Positions 15,351-24,158 of a DNA stretch of 64,000 nucleotides are shown in pieces. Every line of letters starts with the position of its first letter. Within the stretch, counting starts at the first letter, position 1. The translations under genes and the position numbers were made by a program. Source of the DNA: Ohtaekwangia sp035628875 (lineage in GTDB: Bacteria > Bacteroidota > Bacteroidia > Cytophagales > Cyclobacteriaceae); the NCBI GenBank assembly GCA_035628875.1, contig DASPIZ010000020.1, positions 1 to 64,000 on the forward strand, written 5' to 3'. The notes under the pieces are model-generated. The model was not told the origin of the DNA. It saw only the letters and a program-made list of their open reading frames with translations, and ran no database searches.

Positions 15351-15869
15351 ATGAGTCTGATCCAAGCGTGTTCCAATATTGTTAATCAACTCATGCAGGT
15401 AGTTCACCAATTGGACCCTGCTACCTACGCCTCACCGTCTCCTGCATTAAGCTATTCCAGTATCGGACAGCACATCAGGCACACTGTGGAGTTTTTCGTT
15501 TGCTTTGAAGAGGGGTATCATACAGGGATCGTCAATTATGATAAACGTGCACATGATAAGACCATAGAATCGGATAAAACAAAAGCGCTTAACAGCCTGG
15601 AAGGCATCGGCTTCTTTATTGGTCGTCTTAACCTTGAAAAAACGTTGCACCTGGAAGTGAACTACAATCATGAACGTGACGAAACGGAAACATTAGCCAC
15701 AACAACGAAACGCGAATTGGTCTATAATATTGAACATGCTGTACATCATATGGCACTCATTAAAATTGGCATCCGGGAATTAGCGCCTGAAATAGTTCTT
15801 CCTGCAGATTTTGGCATCGCCGCCAGCACAATTCGCTATAAAGAAAACTCCACGGTAAGTTCACGTTGA
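15351..15869 (+). CDS. DinB family protein, first gene of a three-gene operon
   Basis: This 172-aa protein has a DinB/YfiT-like four-helix bundle with the metal-binding histidines in SIGQHIRHTVEFF (about residue 46) and NIEHAVHHMALIKIG (about residue 133). The superfamily includes thiol transferases (bacillithiol S-transferase, mycothiol-dependent isomerase) and many uncharacterised proteins. It is followed 15 bp later by an ATP-grasp gene, so the two are very likely cotranscribed. No signal peptide. A role in thiol chemistry or in modifying the ATP-grasp product is conceivable but not shown. Confidence 0.8.
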   Translation: MSLIQACSNIVNQLMQVVHQLDPATYASPSPALSYSSIGQHIRHTVEFFVCFEEGYHTGIVNYDKRAHDKTIESDKTKALNSLEGIGFFIGRLNLEKTLHLEVNYNHERDETETLATTTKRELVYNIEHAVHHMALIKIGIRELAPEIVLPADFGIAASTIRYKENSTVSSR

Positions 15870-15884
15870 AGTTTAATTCTGCGA

Positions 15885-16928
15885 ATGCTTTTTCCTGAAT
15901 CAATTTTCCGCAGCAATTTTTTTATCAAACTTCGAAGCTGGGAATACTGGCCATTCGGCATCCTTCAGTTTCCTGTGTTTTTTTATTTTGCCTGGCTAAG
16001 TTTTCGGGCCCGTTCTATTACGTTTTTTTCAGCCGCGAACCCCGGCATTACAATGGGTGGCCTCTTCGGCGAGTCGAAATATGATATTCTTCGCAAAATC
16101 CCACCTTCATGGGTGCCTAAAACAATACTCATCGAGGGCGGCTCTTCCACAACAACCATTCTGAAAATAATTGACGAAGCCGGCTTTCAGTTTCCCGTAA
16201 TTTTTAAACCCGAGTTGGGCGAACGCGGCTTTTTTGTGAGACGGATCCATAACGAACGGGATGTAACTGCCTATGTTAAACAAATGAAATATAACTTCCT
16301 TGTTCAGGAATTAGTTGATTTTCCCTGTGAGTTCAGTGTATTTTACGCCCGATATCCCTCTCGTGATAAAGGCATTATTACTTCAGTAGTAATGAAGGAA
16401 ATGTTAACCGTTACTGGTGATGGAAAAAGCACCCTGCAACAATTGATCTTACAAAAAGACCGCGCCAAGCTTCAGTGGAATTCACTTCAGAAAACGTTTC
16501 ACGACAGACTTTCACATGTTATTCCAGCCGGTGAAGAAATCGTGTTAGTACAAATCGGAAATCATTGTTTAGGAACTAAATTTATCAACCGACATGATCT
16601 GATCAATGATGTGTTGCACCAAACGTTTGATCACATCAGCAAGCAAATTCCAGGGTTCTATTTTGGCCGGTATGACCTCCGTTGTAAAAGTATTCAGGAC
16701 TTGTATACCGGTAATATAAAGATCATGGAATTAAATGGTTGTGGTGCCGAGCCTGCCCATATCTATCACCCCGGATTTTCATTTACTGAAGCGATTGGTA
16801 TATTATTAGGACACTGGAGAACGATTTATGAGATTGCGCGCGAGAACAATGACCGCGGAATAACTTACATTTCTTATCGCGAAGCGATGTTTCACTACAG
16901 GAATTTCAAACAACGGGTTACCACCTGA
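15885..16928 (+). CDS. ATP-grasp domain protein (D-alanine-D-alanine ligase-like), membrane-associated N-terminus
   Basis: This 347-aa protein has ATP-grasp features: FPVIFKPELGERGFFVRRI (ATP-binding lysine and glycine-rich loop, about residues 104-122), FLVQELVDFPCEFSVFY (about 143-160), a GDGKSTLQQLI helix (about 182-192), and IKIMELNGCGAEPAH carrying the metal-binding Glu/Asn. The first 50 residues are hydrophobic and aromatic (YWPFGILQFPVFFYFAWLSF), which suggests membrane association and is unusual for Ddl. ATP-grasp ligases join a carboxylate to an amine via an acylphosphate. The neighbours are DinB upstream (15 bp) and a LysE exporter downstream (5 bp). The substrate is unknown. It is unlikely to be the housekeeping Ddl, given the divergent N-terminus. 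Confidence 0.82.
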   Translation: MLFPESIFRSNFFIKLRSWEYWPFGILQFPVFFYFAWLSFRARSITFFSAANPGITMGGLFGESKYDILRKIPPSWVPKTILIEGGSSTTTILKIIDEAGFQFPVIFKPELGERGFFVRRIHNERDVTAYVKQMKYNFLVQELVDFPCEFSVFYARYPSRDKGIITSVVMKEMLTVTGDGKSTLQQLILQKDRAKLQWNSLQKTFHDRLSHVIPAGEEIVLVQIGNHCLGTKFINRHDLINDVLHQTFDHISKQIPGFYFGRYDLRCKSIQDLYTGNIKIMELNGCGAEPAHIYHPGFSFTEAIGILLGHWRTIYEIARENNDRGITYISYREAMFHYRNFKQRVTT

Positions 16929-16933
16929 CGCTG

Positions 16934-17557
16934 ATGACTGGTCTAACCAATTTTTTATTGGCCTTTGGATTTAGCTTTATCGGATCTATTCCTCCGGGTG
17001 TCATTAATTTAACTGCAATTCAACTTGGTTTAGAAAGCCGCTTGAAGACAGCGATTCGATTTTCAATTGCAGCATCGTTGGTCGAATACCCTTATGCGTG
17101 GATTGCTGTAAAATTTGAAAGCGTGATTATGTCAACACCTTTTATTCTTCAAAACATACACCTTACCGGTGCTATTATCATGATCGTGATTGGCATCGTT
17201 AATCTTTGGCCTGCTTCCAAAGCACCTTCGATAAACAAAGAAAAATCTAATCAAAGTGGTTATCGCAGAGGCCTTGTATTAGGTGTCTTAAACCCGTTGG
17301 CCATTCCTTATTGGATCGGTATTACAGCATACCTCAAAAGCCAGGGTTGGATTGACACTTCATCTATCCTTCCGTTACACCTGTATTTACTTGGTGTCGT
17401 CGGAGGTGCGCTTCTACTCTTGATTGTATTCGCTTATCTCGGAAAAAAAATAATTTCTGCTTTTACACTTCATCCCTTTATCCAGCGAATTCCGGGTATC
17501 ACACTGATCACGCTCGGCGCGTATGCTTTGGTGCAGTATTTTGTTTATTTTGATTAA
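16934..17557 (+). CDS. LysE/RhtB family amino-acid exporter-like protein
   Basis: This 207-aa integral membrane protein has about six TM segments. The N-terminal LysE signature FGFSFIGSIPPGVINLTAIQLGL is present (P-P-G in TM1), as is the NPLAIPYWIGI motif in the second half. LysE-type carriers export amino acids, dipeptides or related metabolites by proton antiport. It starts 5 bp after the ATP-grasp gene, the last of three cotranscribed genes, which suggests it exports the ATP-grasp product or its precursor. It overlaps the convergent methyltransferase by 4 bp. Confidence 0.85.
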   Translation: MTGLTNFLLAFGFSFIGSIPPGVINLTAIQLGLESRLKTAIRFSIAASLVEYPYAWIAVKFESVIMSTPFILQNIHLTGAIIMIVIGIVNLWPASKAPSINKEKSNQSGYRRGLVLGVLNPLAIPYWIGITAYLKSQGWIDTSSILPLHLYLLGVVGGALLLLIVFAYLGKKIISAFTLHPFIQRIPGITLITLGAYALVQYFVYFD

Positions 17558-18282
17558 GGTCTTACAGCTAACACGTATTCCATGCGTTGTATCGTTTCAT
17601 GCCTGGCGACTTTTAATCCAGCAACTGAAAGTTCATCCAAAATTTGCTTCGCCGACAAACGTAATTTAGGATAGGCACTCATGCGCTGTGTCCACCCGTT
17701 GTCTGTTCTTTCATTTAATAAATCGTGTACCAGAACATGCCTGTCGAAATATTCGAGGAAACATGTAAGAATTCTGTTGTCGTCGCTGCGCACGGGGATA
17801 AACCGATCGAGACCTTTGAGTTCCATGGTAAGGTCGCGGAATGATAGCATGCATTTTCCTCCGGAACATAACTTCGCCGTTACTTTGGTGATAACATGCT
17901 TTACAGTATTGACAGTGTCAAAATGTGTTAGGGTGTCTCCCATACAAACAATCAATTCTGCAGTTGGTGTTGGTGCGTTTAAAAATTCAAGAATGTCTAG
18001 TGTTTTGCATTCAATTGAAGGATGATTATGCTTTTGCAATTCCGCTAACAGCGAATCGTTAAAGTCAACAGCCATTACGCGATATCCCGCCTTTGCTAAA
18101 GCCATTGATTGTATGCCTGTTCCCGCTCCAAGGTCAAATGCGATGCGGGAAGAGAATGGACAAATGCCAAAGCTTTCAAAAATACTATGTTGTTCCTCTA
18201 CTTTCATTTCGAAGTCACCTGTCATCCAGGTGTAAAACGAAGCAAGGTGATTTTCATAATGTTGTTTGACCGAATTATACAT
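17554..18282 (-). CDS. Class I SAM-dependent methyltransferase
   Basis: This 242-aa protein has the Rossmann SAM motif I in IAFDLGAGTGIQSMALAKAG (about residues 46-65), motif II in VMAVDFND and an acidic segment ELIVCMGDTLTHFD (about 113-126, motif IV region). The length fits small-molecule or protein methyltransferases of the Methyltransf_25/11 type. A Cys-rich insert (KLCSGGKCMLSF) has no recognised role. The gene is convergent with the LysE gene, and a 16-bp inverted repeat lies directly before its ATG. The substrate cannot be deduced. Confidence 0.8.
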   Translation of the reverse strand: MYNSVKQHYENHLASFYTWMTGDFEMKVEEQHSIFESFGICPFSSRIAFDLGAGTGIQSMALAKAGYRVMAVDFNDSLLAELQKHNHPSIECKTLDILEFLNAPTPTAELIVCMGDTLTHFDTVNTVKHVITKVTAKLCSGGKCMLSFRDLTMELKGLDRFIPVRSDDNRILTCFLEYFDRHVLVHDLLNERTDNGWTQRMSAYPKLRLSAKQILDELSVAGLKVARHETIQRMEYVLAVRP

Positions 18283-18298
18283 AGTTAATCAATTAACT
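18283..18298. promoter_or_regulatory. 16-bp inverted repeat abutting the methyltransferase start
   Basis: AGTTAAT CA ATTAACT has perfect 7-bp arms. It begins one base upstream of the ATG at 18282, so it could act as an operator or as an mRNA hairpin occluding the start. Confidence 0.35.
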
Positions 18299-18446
18299 AA
18301 ACAAGATAGAATGCAATATGAACAGATGTTTACACCATAAATCCAGCTGAAAAAATATCATCATAAAGATGTGTTCGGTTTCTGCTTAATGAGTGATCGT
18401 TATTCCGTATTAAAATGGCCTAAAACATACACGTTCCCTTCTCTCT

Positions 18447-18463
18447 GGTACGGAATTCGTACC
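18447..18463. promoter_or_regulatory. 17-bp inverted repeat upstream of the secreted thioredoxin-fold gene
   Basis: GGTACG GAATT CGTACC has perfect 6-bp arms and is followed by TTTT. It lies 25 bp before the ATG at 18489. It may be an operator or a weak terminator-like hairpin. Confidence 0.35.
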
Positions 18464-18488
18464 TTTTCGATTCAAAAAATAGTTTTAT

Positions 18489-19025
18489 ATGAAGAAGCTC
18501 ATGTTCTTGTTGTTTAGTTTCGCTCTTACAGCATCTGCGCAAGCTCAGGTAGGAAAAATCTTTCCAGACATGGAGGCAGAAACTGTGGAAGACAAAAAAG
18601 TTAAACTTCCCTTAGATGTGAAAGGAAAATACACCTTAATTGGCCTTGCATATTCTAAGAAATCAGAAGATGAATTAAATTCCTGGTTTCAACCCGTATT
18701 CGAAAAGTTCATACAAAAAACAGGCGGGTTGCTGGCCGGTTTTTCTTACGACGTAAATGTATATTTCGTACCAATGTTTACCGGTGTTAATGCCGCAGCA
18801 ACCGGAACAGCAAAGCGCAAAGCCTTAAAAAATATTGATCCGCAGTTGTTACCTTATGTATTGTTTTACAAGGGAGAACTGAAATCGTATAAAGAAGCAC
18901 TGGCATTCGAGAAAAAAGACATTCCCTATTTTTATGTACTTGACGAGAATGGAAAAATCATTTTTGCGACTTCCGGAAAGTATACAACGCAGAAAATGGA
19001 TCAGGTTGAAGAAGTAATTGAGTAA
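18489..19025 (+). CDS. Secreted thioredoxin-fold-like protein without a CxxC
   Basis: This 178-aa protein has a signal peptide (MKKLMFLLFSFALTASAQAQ). The mature part begins VGKIFPDMEAETVEDKKVKLP and has the beta-strand TLIGLAYSKKSEDELNSWF where AhpC/TlpA/ATP10-like proteins put their active site. Here it has Ser-Lys-Lys instead of cysteines. The end, IPYFYVLDENGKIIFATSGKYT, is the conserved cis-Pro and strand region. The whole protein lacks cysteine, so it is not a redox enzyme of the usual type. It may be a structural or chaperone thioredoxin fold. It is monocistronic. Confidence 0.65.
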   Translation: MKKLMFLLFSFALTASAQAQVGKIFPDMEAETVEDKKVKLPLDVKGKYTLIGLAYSKKSEDELNSWFQPVFEKFIQKTGGLLAGFSYDVNVYFVPMFTGVNAAATGTAKRKALKNIDPQLLPYVLFYKGELKSYKEALAFEKKDIPYFYVLDENGKIIFATSGKYTTQKMDQVEEVIE

Positions 19026-19049
19026 CGCTATATCTGATATCGTGTGGCC

Positions 19050-19125
19050 AAGCTTTTAAAAACTCTGTCCTCCGGAGAGAGCAAGGGTGAGGTTTATACT
19101 CGACAATGAATTCGTTGTTTAATTG
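19050..19125. repeat. Degenerate relative of the inverted-repeat element (minus orientation)
   Basis: On the minus strand 19093-19074 reads ACCTCACCCTTGCTCTCTCC, close to GCCTCACCCTGTCCTCTCC in the element at 29421-29521. The arms are not well preserved here. It lies between the secreted thioredoxin-fold gene and prsW. Confidence 0.3.
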
Positions 19126-19184
19126 AAACTAAACCGCTCGGCGAATTGACGATTTAAGTTTATCTTGGATCGTCAATTTTTTTT

Positions 19185-19892
19185 ATGGATGTTTTAACTT
19201 TATTCGCCCTGGCGCTGGCACCCGGAACCGCCATTATCATCTACATCTATCTTAAAGACCAGCACGAGCGTGAGCCACTTCACTTGCTTTTAGTGAGCTT
19301 CTTTTATGGTGTGATCAGCACGTTCTTAACGTTGTCGATTAGTTTTCCTTTAAATGCATTCCTGCTTACAAAAGAAGATGATGTCGTGAGTCAATTTATC
19401 AATGCGTTTTTTAAGGTTGCATTAGTTGAAGAGTTCAGCAAATTTGTTTTTGTACGGTTCATCCTCTTCAGAAATAAAAACTTTAATGAGCCTTTTGATG
19501 GTATTGTTTACGCCGTGATGGTAAGCATGGGTTTTGCAACGCTGGAAAATATATTTTATGTGTATCAATATGGATTTATAACGGGAATCCTACGAATGTT
19601 TACCGCCGTACCTGCACATGCAACATTTGGAATACTCATGGGCTTTTACCTTGGCCTCTCCAAGTTTTCGCATAACCGATCACTCTATTTGAGCCTGATT
19701 GCGCTCGTTGTTCCTACTGTATTCCACGGCCTATATGACTATTTCTGGTTTATTGCAGAAATTAAAAATGTATATACCGGTATATGGGTATTTGCTTTGA
19801 TTTCGCTTGTTGTTGCCTTTATCCTATCGCGTAAAGCCATAAGAATCCATCAACAGGCGTCTCCGTTCATTAACAACACGCCTGAAGTCTAA
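19185..19892 (+). CDS. prsW: PrsW family intramembrane metalloprotease
   Basis: This 235-aa protein has about eight hydrophobic segments. The PrsW signatures are visible: EEFSKF (about residue 80), GFATLEN (about 118), the metal-binding HATFGI (about 145) and FHGLYDYFW (about 180). PrsW of Bacillus cleaves the anti-sigma factor RsiW in response to envelope stress. Whether this homolog acts on an anti-sigma factor is unknown. It starts with ATG at 19185, is monocistronic, and is convergent with the GAF protein gene 5 bp away. Confidence 0.88.
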   Translation: MDVLTLFALALAPGTAIIIYIYLKDQHEREPLHLLLVSFFYGVISTFLTLSISFPLNAFLLTKEDDVVSQFINAFFKVALVEEFSKFVFVRFILFRNKNFNEPFDGIVYAVMVSMGFATLENIFYVYQYGFITGILRMFTAVPAHATFGILMGFYLGLSKFSHNRSLYLSLIALVVPTVFHGLYDYFWFIAEIKNVYTGIWVFALISLVVAFILSRKAIRIHQQASPFINNTPEV

Positions 19893-19897
19893 TGAAA

Positions 19898-22267
19898 TCA
19901 ATGCATTCGAATTATACTGTCGATATCCGTTAGCAAATTAATATTGGAAAGTTCTTTCGCCGTTTTGTTTTGCGTTGCAATCTGAAATCGCAAGGCGCGT
20001 AATCCTGAAGCGCCGGGTAATTCCTCAAGCTCCAGGGTTTCTATAGAACCCGTTACCAGGTTACGTACGGTGAGGTACTCGAAATAACGCCTGAACTCAT
20101 CTTCTGTTTTCGTATGGTTGTAAACAATCGCGATTTTTCCCGGTTGAGTTAAGCGTTCACTGCTATTCTTGATGTACGCTTTGTCAATTCGTTTTTTGAT
20201 TATTTCATAACGGATATCATAGGCGCCATCTACATCGAATTGTTTTTCGTCCGGCCGGAAACGGATTGAGATCGGTTGATCATGAACCAGCACTAATTGG
20301 GTAATGTCCAGTTTGGTTTTCAATGAAGGTTTTAACGCTTCGATTTTACGGTGGATTTCACACATGGTGAGAAGTTGCCATAGGTGAAAATTTCTAAGGT
20401 AAAATGGATCAAATTTTTTATCCTCCACCAGGCTACTGCCCAGGTAGAGTGTATATTCGATTCCATCAGTTTTATACTTTTCAAAGTAATGTGGAAACAT
20501 TTGCTGGGCCTCGTGCTCTGCTTCATCGAGGTACTGACTGATCACAGTATTGATCTTCGAGAGGCTTTCTTCAAATGCTTTTCTACGTTTGTACACAATT
20601 CCGGTTTCCGCATCGAGTGCTTCACGGTATGAGGTTATCGCTGATGCAAATTCAGGATAATGCGTAAAATGCTCAATCAACGGATTGATTTCGCTTTTTA
20701 GAAACTCGAGCACATCACTTTCGTCTCCGGAAGCGAGGCCGCGTGTGATACTTTGCCGTTGACGCTCTGTTTTGAAAATTACCTCTTCCAGTAACGGAAG
20801 TTTTTTAACGGCGTTTATCTTTTCCAGCAGATTGCGGGCCAGGGTTAAATTCTGTTCGAGGTCTTTTTGAATGGCTGCATTTCGTTCCAATGAAGAGTTT
20901 CTGATATCCGCCATTCCAAAAAGCGGATATACATCTTTAAATACGATTTCCTCCATAAGAGACTTTTCACCCTTCCGTCTTTTATTCATCAGGTTAACCC
21001 CTGCCTTAAAAAAACGCCATTGGACGGTAGGATGTATGGCCGTACATTCTTCCTGGATAATGGCCCTCACCTCTGTTGACATTTCTTCCTTAACACGTTT
21101 TACCGCTGCCGTGAACATCGGAAGAACGGCTTCCACCTTATGCGCACTTACCGGGTTCAGTTTTCCCACAGAAGGTGTAGCAAGTTCCAGCATGCCAATA
21201 GTTTCGCCTTCATCGATAAGCGGAGCCAACAGAATATTATTAATGCCATTGGCCAGCAGAGCGTCTTCTACTTTTGACCGGAAAGGGTAGGCATTCAAAT
21301 CCTCTACTGTAATGTGGCGTTTCTCCATCCAGCTCCTTTCGTATAACGATCCCTCATAATTTCCGCAAGGATCTGTAGCTGTGCAGGTATCGGCTAGACT
21401 TTTCCAACAATTTTCATTGGCATTATTCAAAATAAGGTTGTTGTCGGGATCTGAATAAGCGATACCTAACCGAATGTCAGGAATGTTAAACAACGACCTG
21501 AGTTTATGCTGAATGATACCAAAACTTTCTTTTCCTACAACTGCATTTTTACCCAGCAGATCATATTTGATAGAAGACAGCATTTCCTGTTCGGTAACAT
21601 CAACTAATCGCATCACAATAAAACCATGAAATTCAAAATTTTCCGGTTTGATGTATTGCAGCCATAAATCAACGTCGTAGGTCTTTTCCATCAAAAATTT
21701 AATGACCTGCTTATCAATCGGCTTGGGCTCCTCAAGCGCAACAATTTCACAGAATTCATGATTGATCTCAACCTTATACACTTTATCCAACCCCGTTTTT
21801 TCGTCCGTGAGCGTCAAAAGCACGGGCCGGTCGCGATATGTATCCGTATCGTAAAATTTTTCCAGGATCATCAGGCAAGCTTTTACAATTTTGCCGGTCT
21901 CCACGGAATTCCCGGGCAGATTCGCTTTCACCTTCTGGCTAAAATTAGCAAGATCAACTTCCCGCTGCATGGCGTGTGAACTGTATATCGGCCTGAATTC
22001 AAAAGGAAAAACAGCTGCAACGAGGTCCTTATTATTTGTTGCTTGAGGAACCACTGCGCTCAAGAGCAGTTCAATAAACGGGCGGTGCTTTTCAAGTATA
22101 GCTAGATCGACGAGCGGTTCTTTAAGCTCAGGCGTTGATTCTATATATTCCAGTATACCAGTGGTAAACGCTTTTATATTATCTCGCTTGATCCGGTCCT
22201 CCCAGTATTCCATGAGTAACCGAAGATTCAATACAGACCGGAAAGGAAATTGGGTAGAATCCTGCAT
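19898..22267 (-). CDS. Large GAF-domain protein, cytosolic
   Basis: This 789-aa soluble protein has no signal or TM segment. A GAF domain lies at about residues 250-400, where SLADTCTATDPCGNYEGSLY, NGINNILLAPLIDEGETIGM and LELATPS match the GAF fold. The rest is helical: an N-terminal part rich in charged residues (SVLNLRLLMEYWEDRIKRDNIKAF) and a C-terminal half with long helices and IAIVYNHTKTEDEFRRYFEY near the end. GAF domains bind cyclic nucleotides or small ligands. I see no output domain (no kinase, GGDEF or HTH), so it is a ligand-binding regulator of unknown partner. Proteins of this size and composition recur in Cytophagales. Confidence 0.7.
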   Translation of the reverse strand: MQDSTQFPFRSVLNLRLLMEYWEDRIKRDNIKAFTTGILEYIESTPELKEPLVDLAILEKHRPFIELLLSAVVPQATNNKDLVAAVFPFEFRPIYSSHAMQREVDLANFSQKVKANLPGNSVETGKIVKACLMILEKFYDTDTYRDRPVLLTLTDEKTGLDKVYKVEINHEFCEIVALEEPKPIDKQVIKFLMEKTYDVDLWLQYIKPENFEFHGFIVMRLVDVTEQEMLSSIKYDLLGKNAVVGKESFGIIQHKLRSLFNIPDIRLGIAYSDPDNNLILNNANENCWKSLADTCTATDPCGNYEGSLYERSWMEKRHITVEDLNAYPFRSKVEDALLANGINNILLAPLIDEGETIGMLELATPSVGKLNPVSAHKVEAVLPMFTAAVKRVKEEMSTEVRAIIQEECTAIHPTVQWRFFKAGVNLMNKRRKGEKSLMEEIVFKDVYPLFGMADIRNSSLERNAAIQKDLEQNLTLARNLLEKINAVKKLPLLEEVIFKTERQRQSITRGLASGDESDVLEFLKSEINPLIEHFTHYPEFASAITSYREALDAETGIVYKRRKAFEESLSKINTVISQYLDEAEHEAQQMFPHYFEKYKTDGIEYTLYLGSSLVEDKKFDPFYLRNFHLWQLLTMCEIHRKIEALKPSLKTKLDITQLVLVHDQPISIRFRPDEKQFDVDGAYDIRYEIIKKRIDKAYIKNSSERLTQPGKIAIVYNHTKTEDEFRRYFEYLTVRNLVTGSIETLELEELPGASGLRALRFQIATQNKTAKELSNINLLTDIDSIIRMH

Positions 22268-22426
22268 ATAATTGTTCGATTGAGTAACTAACGCGTGCCC
22301 TATTGCCAGGGTTTCTTTATTAAAGTCGTGCGGAAAATATTTTTAGTGTAACGCATGCCATCAAGATTTAATTTCTTTACAACGCATTCCCTGCTTGTTG
22401 TGTCTAATGATCAGATGACCAACTTT

Positions 22427-23116
22427 ATGAGGCGGAGTAGCGCGATTTTTATATTCTGTTTGATTTCTTTTGGATGTGTTCCTGACGAGCAGGAGCATTT
22501 CCATATCACGAGCCTTTCTTTTGATTTTAATGAAGGCTTAAATGACTGGGAGGCCGATTTCACAGATTATCCGGTTAGCAGTGATTACGATCAGGAATCT
22601 GATTACCAGTGGCTGAGTGAATATACACAGGTTCCAGCATATCTGGGATCCGGATCGGCGATTAAGCTGTCCTGTAATAATGTTAACGGAGATGTGTTTA
22701 TGTTCCTAAAAAAGAAGATTACAGGCTTAAGACCCAGCACCAGCTACAATGTTGTTTTCGAAATTGAATTGGCCTCTAATGCGATCACGGGGCGCGGCGT
22801 TATTTTAAAAGCGGGTGCAAGGAATGTGGAACCAAAAAAGGTAGTCGAAAATGACAATTATATACTCAACCTCGATAAGGGTGATCATTATTCCTCTGGT
22901 ACAGATCTAATCGCCATTGGCGATATTGGCTCCACTATACCCGTGGCTGACTATAACCCATCGGTTACCGGAAATTCTTCTTCCGGCGAGCCCTTTATCT
23001 GCCAGACAAACAAAGACGGTGAGATCTGGCTCATCGTTGGAACAGAGTCCGGTTACGAAGGAATTACAACCGTTTATTATGAAAAAATTAATGTTGTGTT
23101 CAGCACATCACAATGA
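22427..23116 (+). CDS. Putative lipoprotein with a jelly-roll-like domain
   Basis: The protein from the ATG at 22427 (229 aa) has a lipoprotein signal: MRRSSAIFIFCLISFGC, cleaved before Cys17, followed by VPDEQEH. The mature part starts FDFNEGLNDWEADFTDYPV, a phrase typical of small exported beta-sandwich domains. It contains mixed strands such as ITGLRPSTSYNVVFEIELAS, where carbohydrate-binding-like modules pack. The frame extends 24 codons upstream, but those would sit before the signal peptide. No relative is recognised with certainty, and no neighbour suggests a role. Confidence 0.65.
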   Translation: MRRSSAIFIFCLISFGCVPDEQEHFHITSLSFDFNEGLNDWEADFTDYPVSSDYDQESDYQWLSEYTQVPAYLGSGSAIKLSCNNVNGDVFMFLKKKITGLRPSTSYNVVFEIELASNAITGRGVILKAGARNVEPKKVVENDNYILNLDKGDHYSSGTDLIAIGDIGSTIPVADYNPSVTGNSSSGEPFICQTNKDGEIWLIVGTESGYEGITTVYYEKINVVFSTSQ

Positions 23117-23290
23117 TTATTATTTTTGATCAGTCCGACCCATTGCGTTTAAAAAAATGACTTAAGTAACGAACCTGCCATTCGATAGAAATATTGATTG
23201 TTCATGCTTTCGGTTACCGGTGAATCTTCCAGAAATTAGATTTGCAAAAAATGGCTTCCCAACTTCTTTATTCCCTTGCCGTATAATTCG

Positions 23291-23298
23291 TAAATTTG
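23291..23298 (+). promoter_or_regulatory. Candidate -7 element for the secreted paralog pair
   Basis: TAAATTTG matches TAnnTTTG, 23 bp before the ATG at 23322. A second match (TAGATTTG) is at 23237-23244. Neither has a convincing -33 TTG. Confidence 0.35.
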
Positions 23299-23321
23299 AT
23301 TCTCTAAAAACTCAATAACGC

Positions 23322-24131
23322 ATGAAACGCAAACTTCTATTGGTTGGACTGGCTGTTTTTGCCTTTGTCTTTACTATGCAGGCCCAGGGTCTTATGGGTA
23401 AACTTAAACAGAAAGCTGAACAGGCTGCCGAAAAGGCGCTGGAAAAAAAGGCAAAAGAAAAAGCCGGCGTTGAAACCAATGACTCGGATTCGGATTCAAA
23501 CTCTTCTTCCGGCAACTCCTCTTCAAGTTCAAACTCCCGGAGTAACCCAGCGAACAAAGGGGGAGGCGGTCTAGTAACAGCACCTCCTGATGTAAAGCAA
23601 AATTTATCGGATGCAGAATCTGCATTTAAAACCGCCAGTTACGGCGAAGCAAGGTATGCTGTTCAACAAGCTATGCTTGGCGTTGAAATGGAAATAGGAA
23701 ATAAGGTATTAAAGTCGTTACCTGAAACGGTTTCCGGATTGCCCAAACAGGAAGAATACGATAAAGTAACTTCAACCGGATGGGGTTGGGTTGGTTTAAC
23801 GATACAACGCGAATATCTGAAAGATGATAAACAACTTCGTACCACCATTGCAAATAACGCAGCCTGGATGTCATCTGTAAATATGTATCTCGCCAACGGT
23901 GGATACGCGCAACAAACCAATGGTGAACAAAACTGGAAGCAGGTAAAAGTAAAAGGAAACCGCGCTGTTATCGAATACGATGATGCGTCGGGTTATAAAC
24001 TAAGTGTTCCGCTTGGTCAGTCGTCATTGATTGTTTTTGAAGGTGTTAATTTTGCCAGTGAACAAGAGATGATGAACGCTGCCAATACGTTCGATATTGA
24101 AGGCATCAAGAATACGTTAGGCGAAAAATAA
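23322..24131 (+). CDS. Secreted hypothetical protein with Ser/Asn linker (paralog of the next gene)
   Basis: This 269-aa protein has a signal peptide (MKRKLLLVGLAVFAFVFTMQAQ), then a short amphipathic Lys/Glu helix (KLKQKAEQAAEKALEKKAKE). A low-complexity linker of Ser, Asp and Asn (residues 51-75) follows, and then a C-terminal domain of about 180 aa. That domain begins LSDAESAFKTASYGEARYAVQQAMLGVEMEIGNKVLKSLP and aligns with the next gene. The domain has no catalytic motif I know. It is probably periplasmic or outer-membrane associated. Spacing to the next gene is 27 bp, so they form an operon. Confidence 0.65.
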   Translation: MKRKLLLVGLAVFAFVFTMQAQGLMGKLKQKAEQAAEKALEKKAKEKAGVETNDSDSDSNSSSGNSSSSSNSRSNPANKGGGGLVTAPPDVKQNLSDAESAFKTASYGEARYAVQQAMLGVEMEIGNKVLKSLPETVSGLPKQEEYDKVTSTGWGWVGLTIQREYLKDDKQLRTTIANNAAWMSSVNMYLANGGYAQQTNGEQNWKQVKVKGNRAVIEYDDASGYKLSVPLGQSSLIVFEGVNFASEQEMMNAANTFDIEGIKNTLGEK

Positions 24132-24158
24132 TTCCTTACTTTATTAATGACTCAAATT

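Noticed and set aside
23312..23625. Opposite-strand ORFs over the Ser/Asn-rich part of the secreted paralog
   Set aside because: They arise from low-complexity codons of the plus-strand gene, with no signal, conserved motif or promoter.
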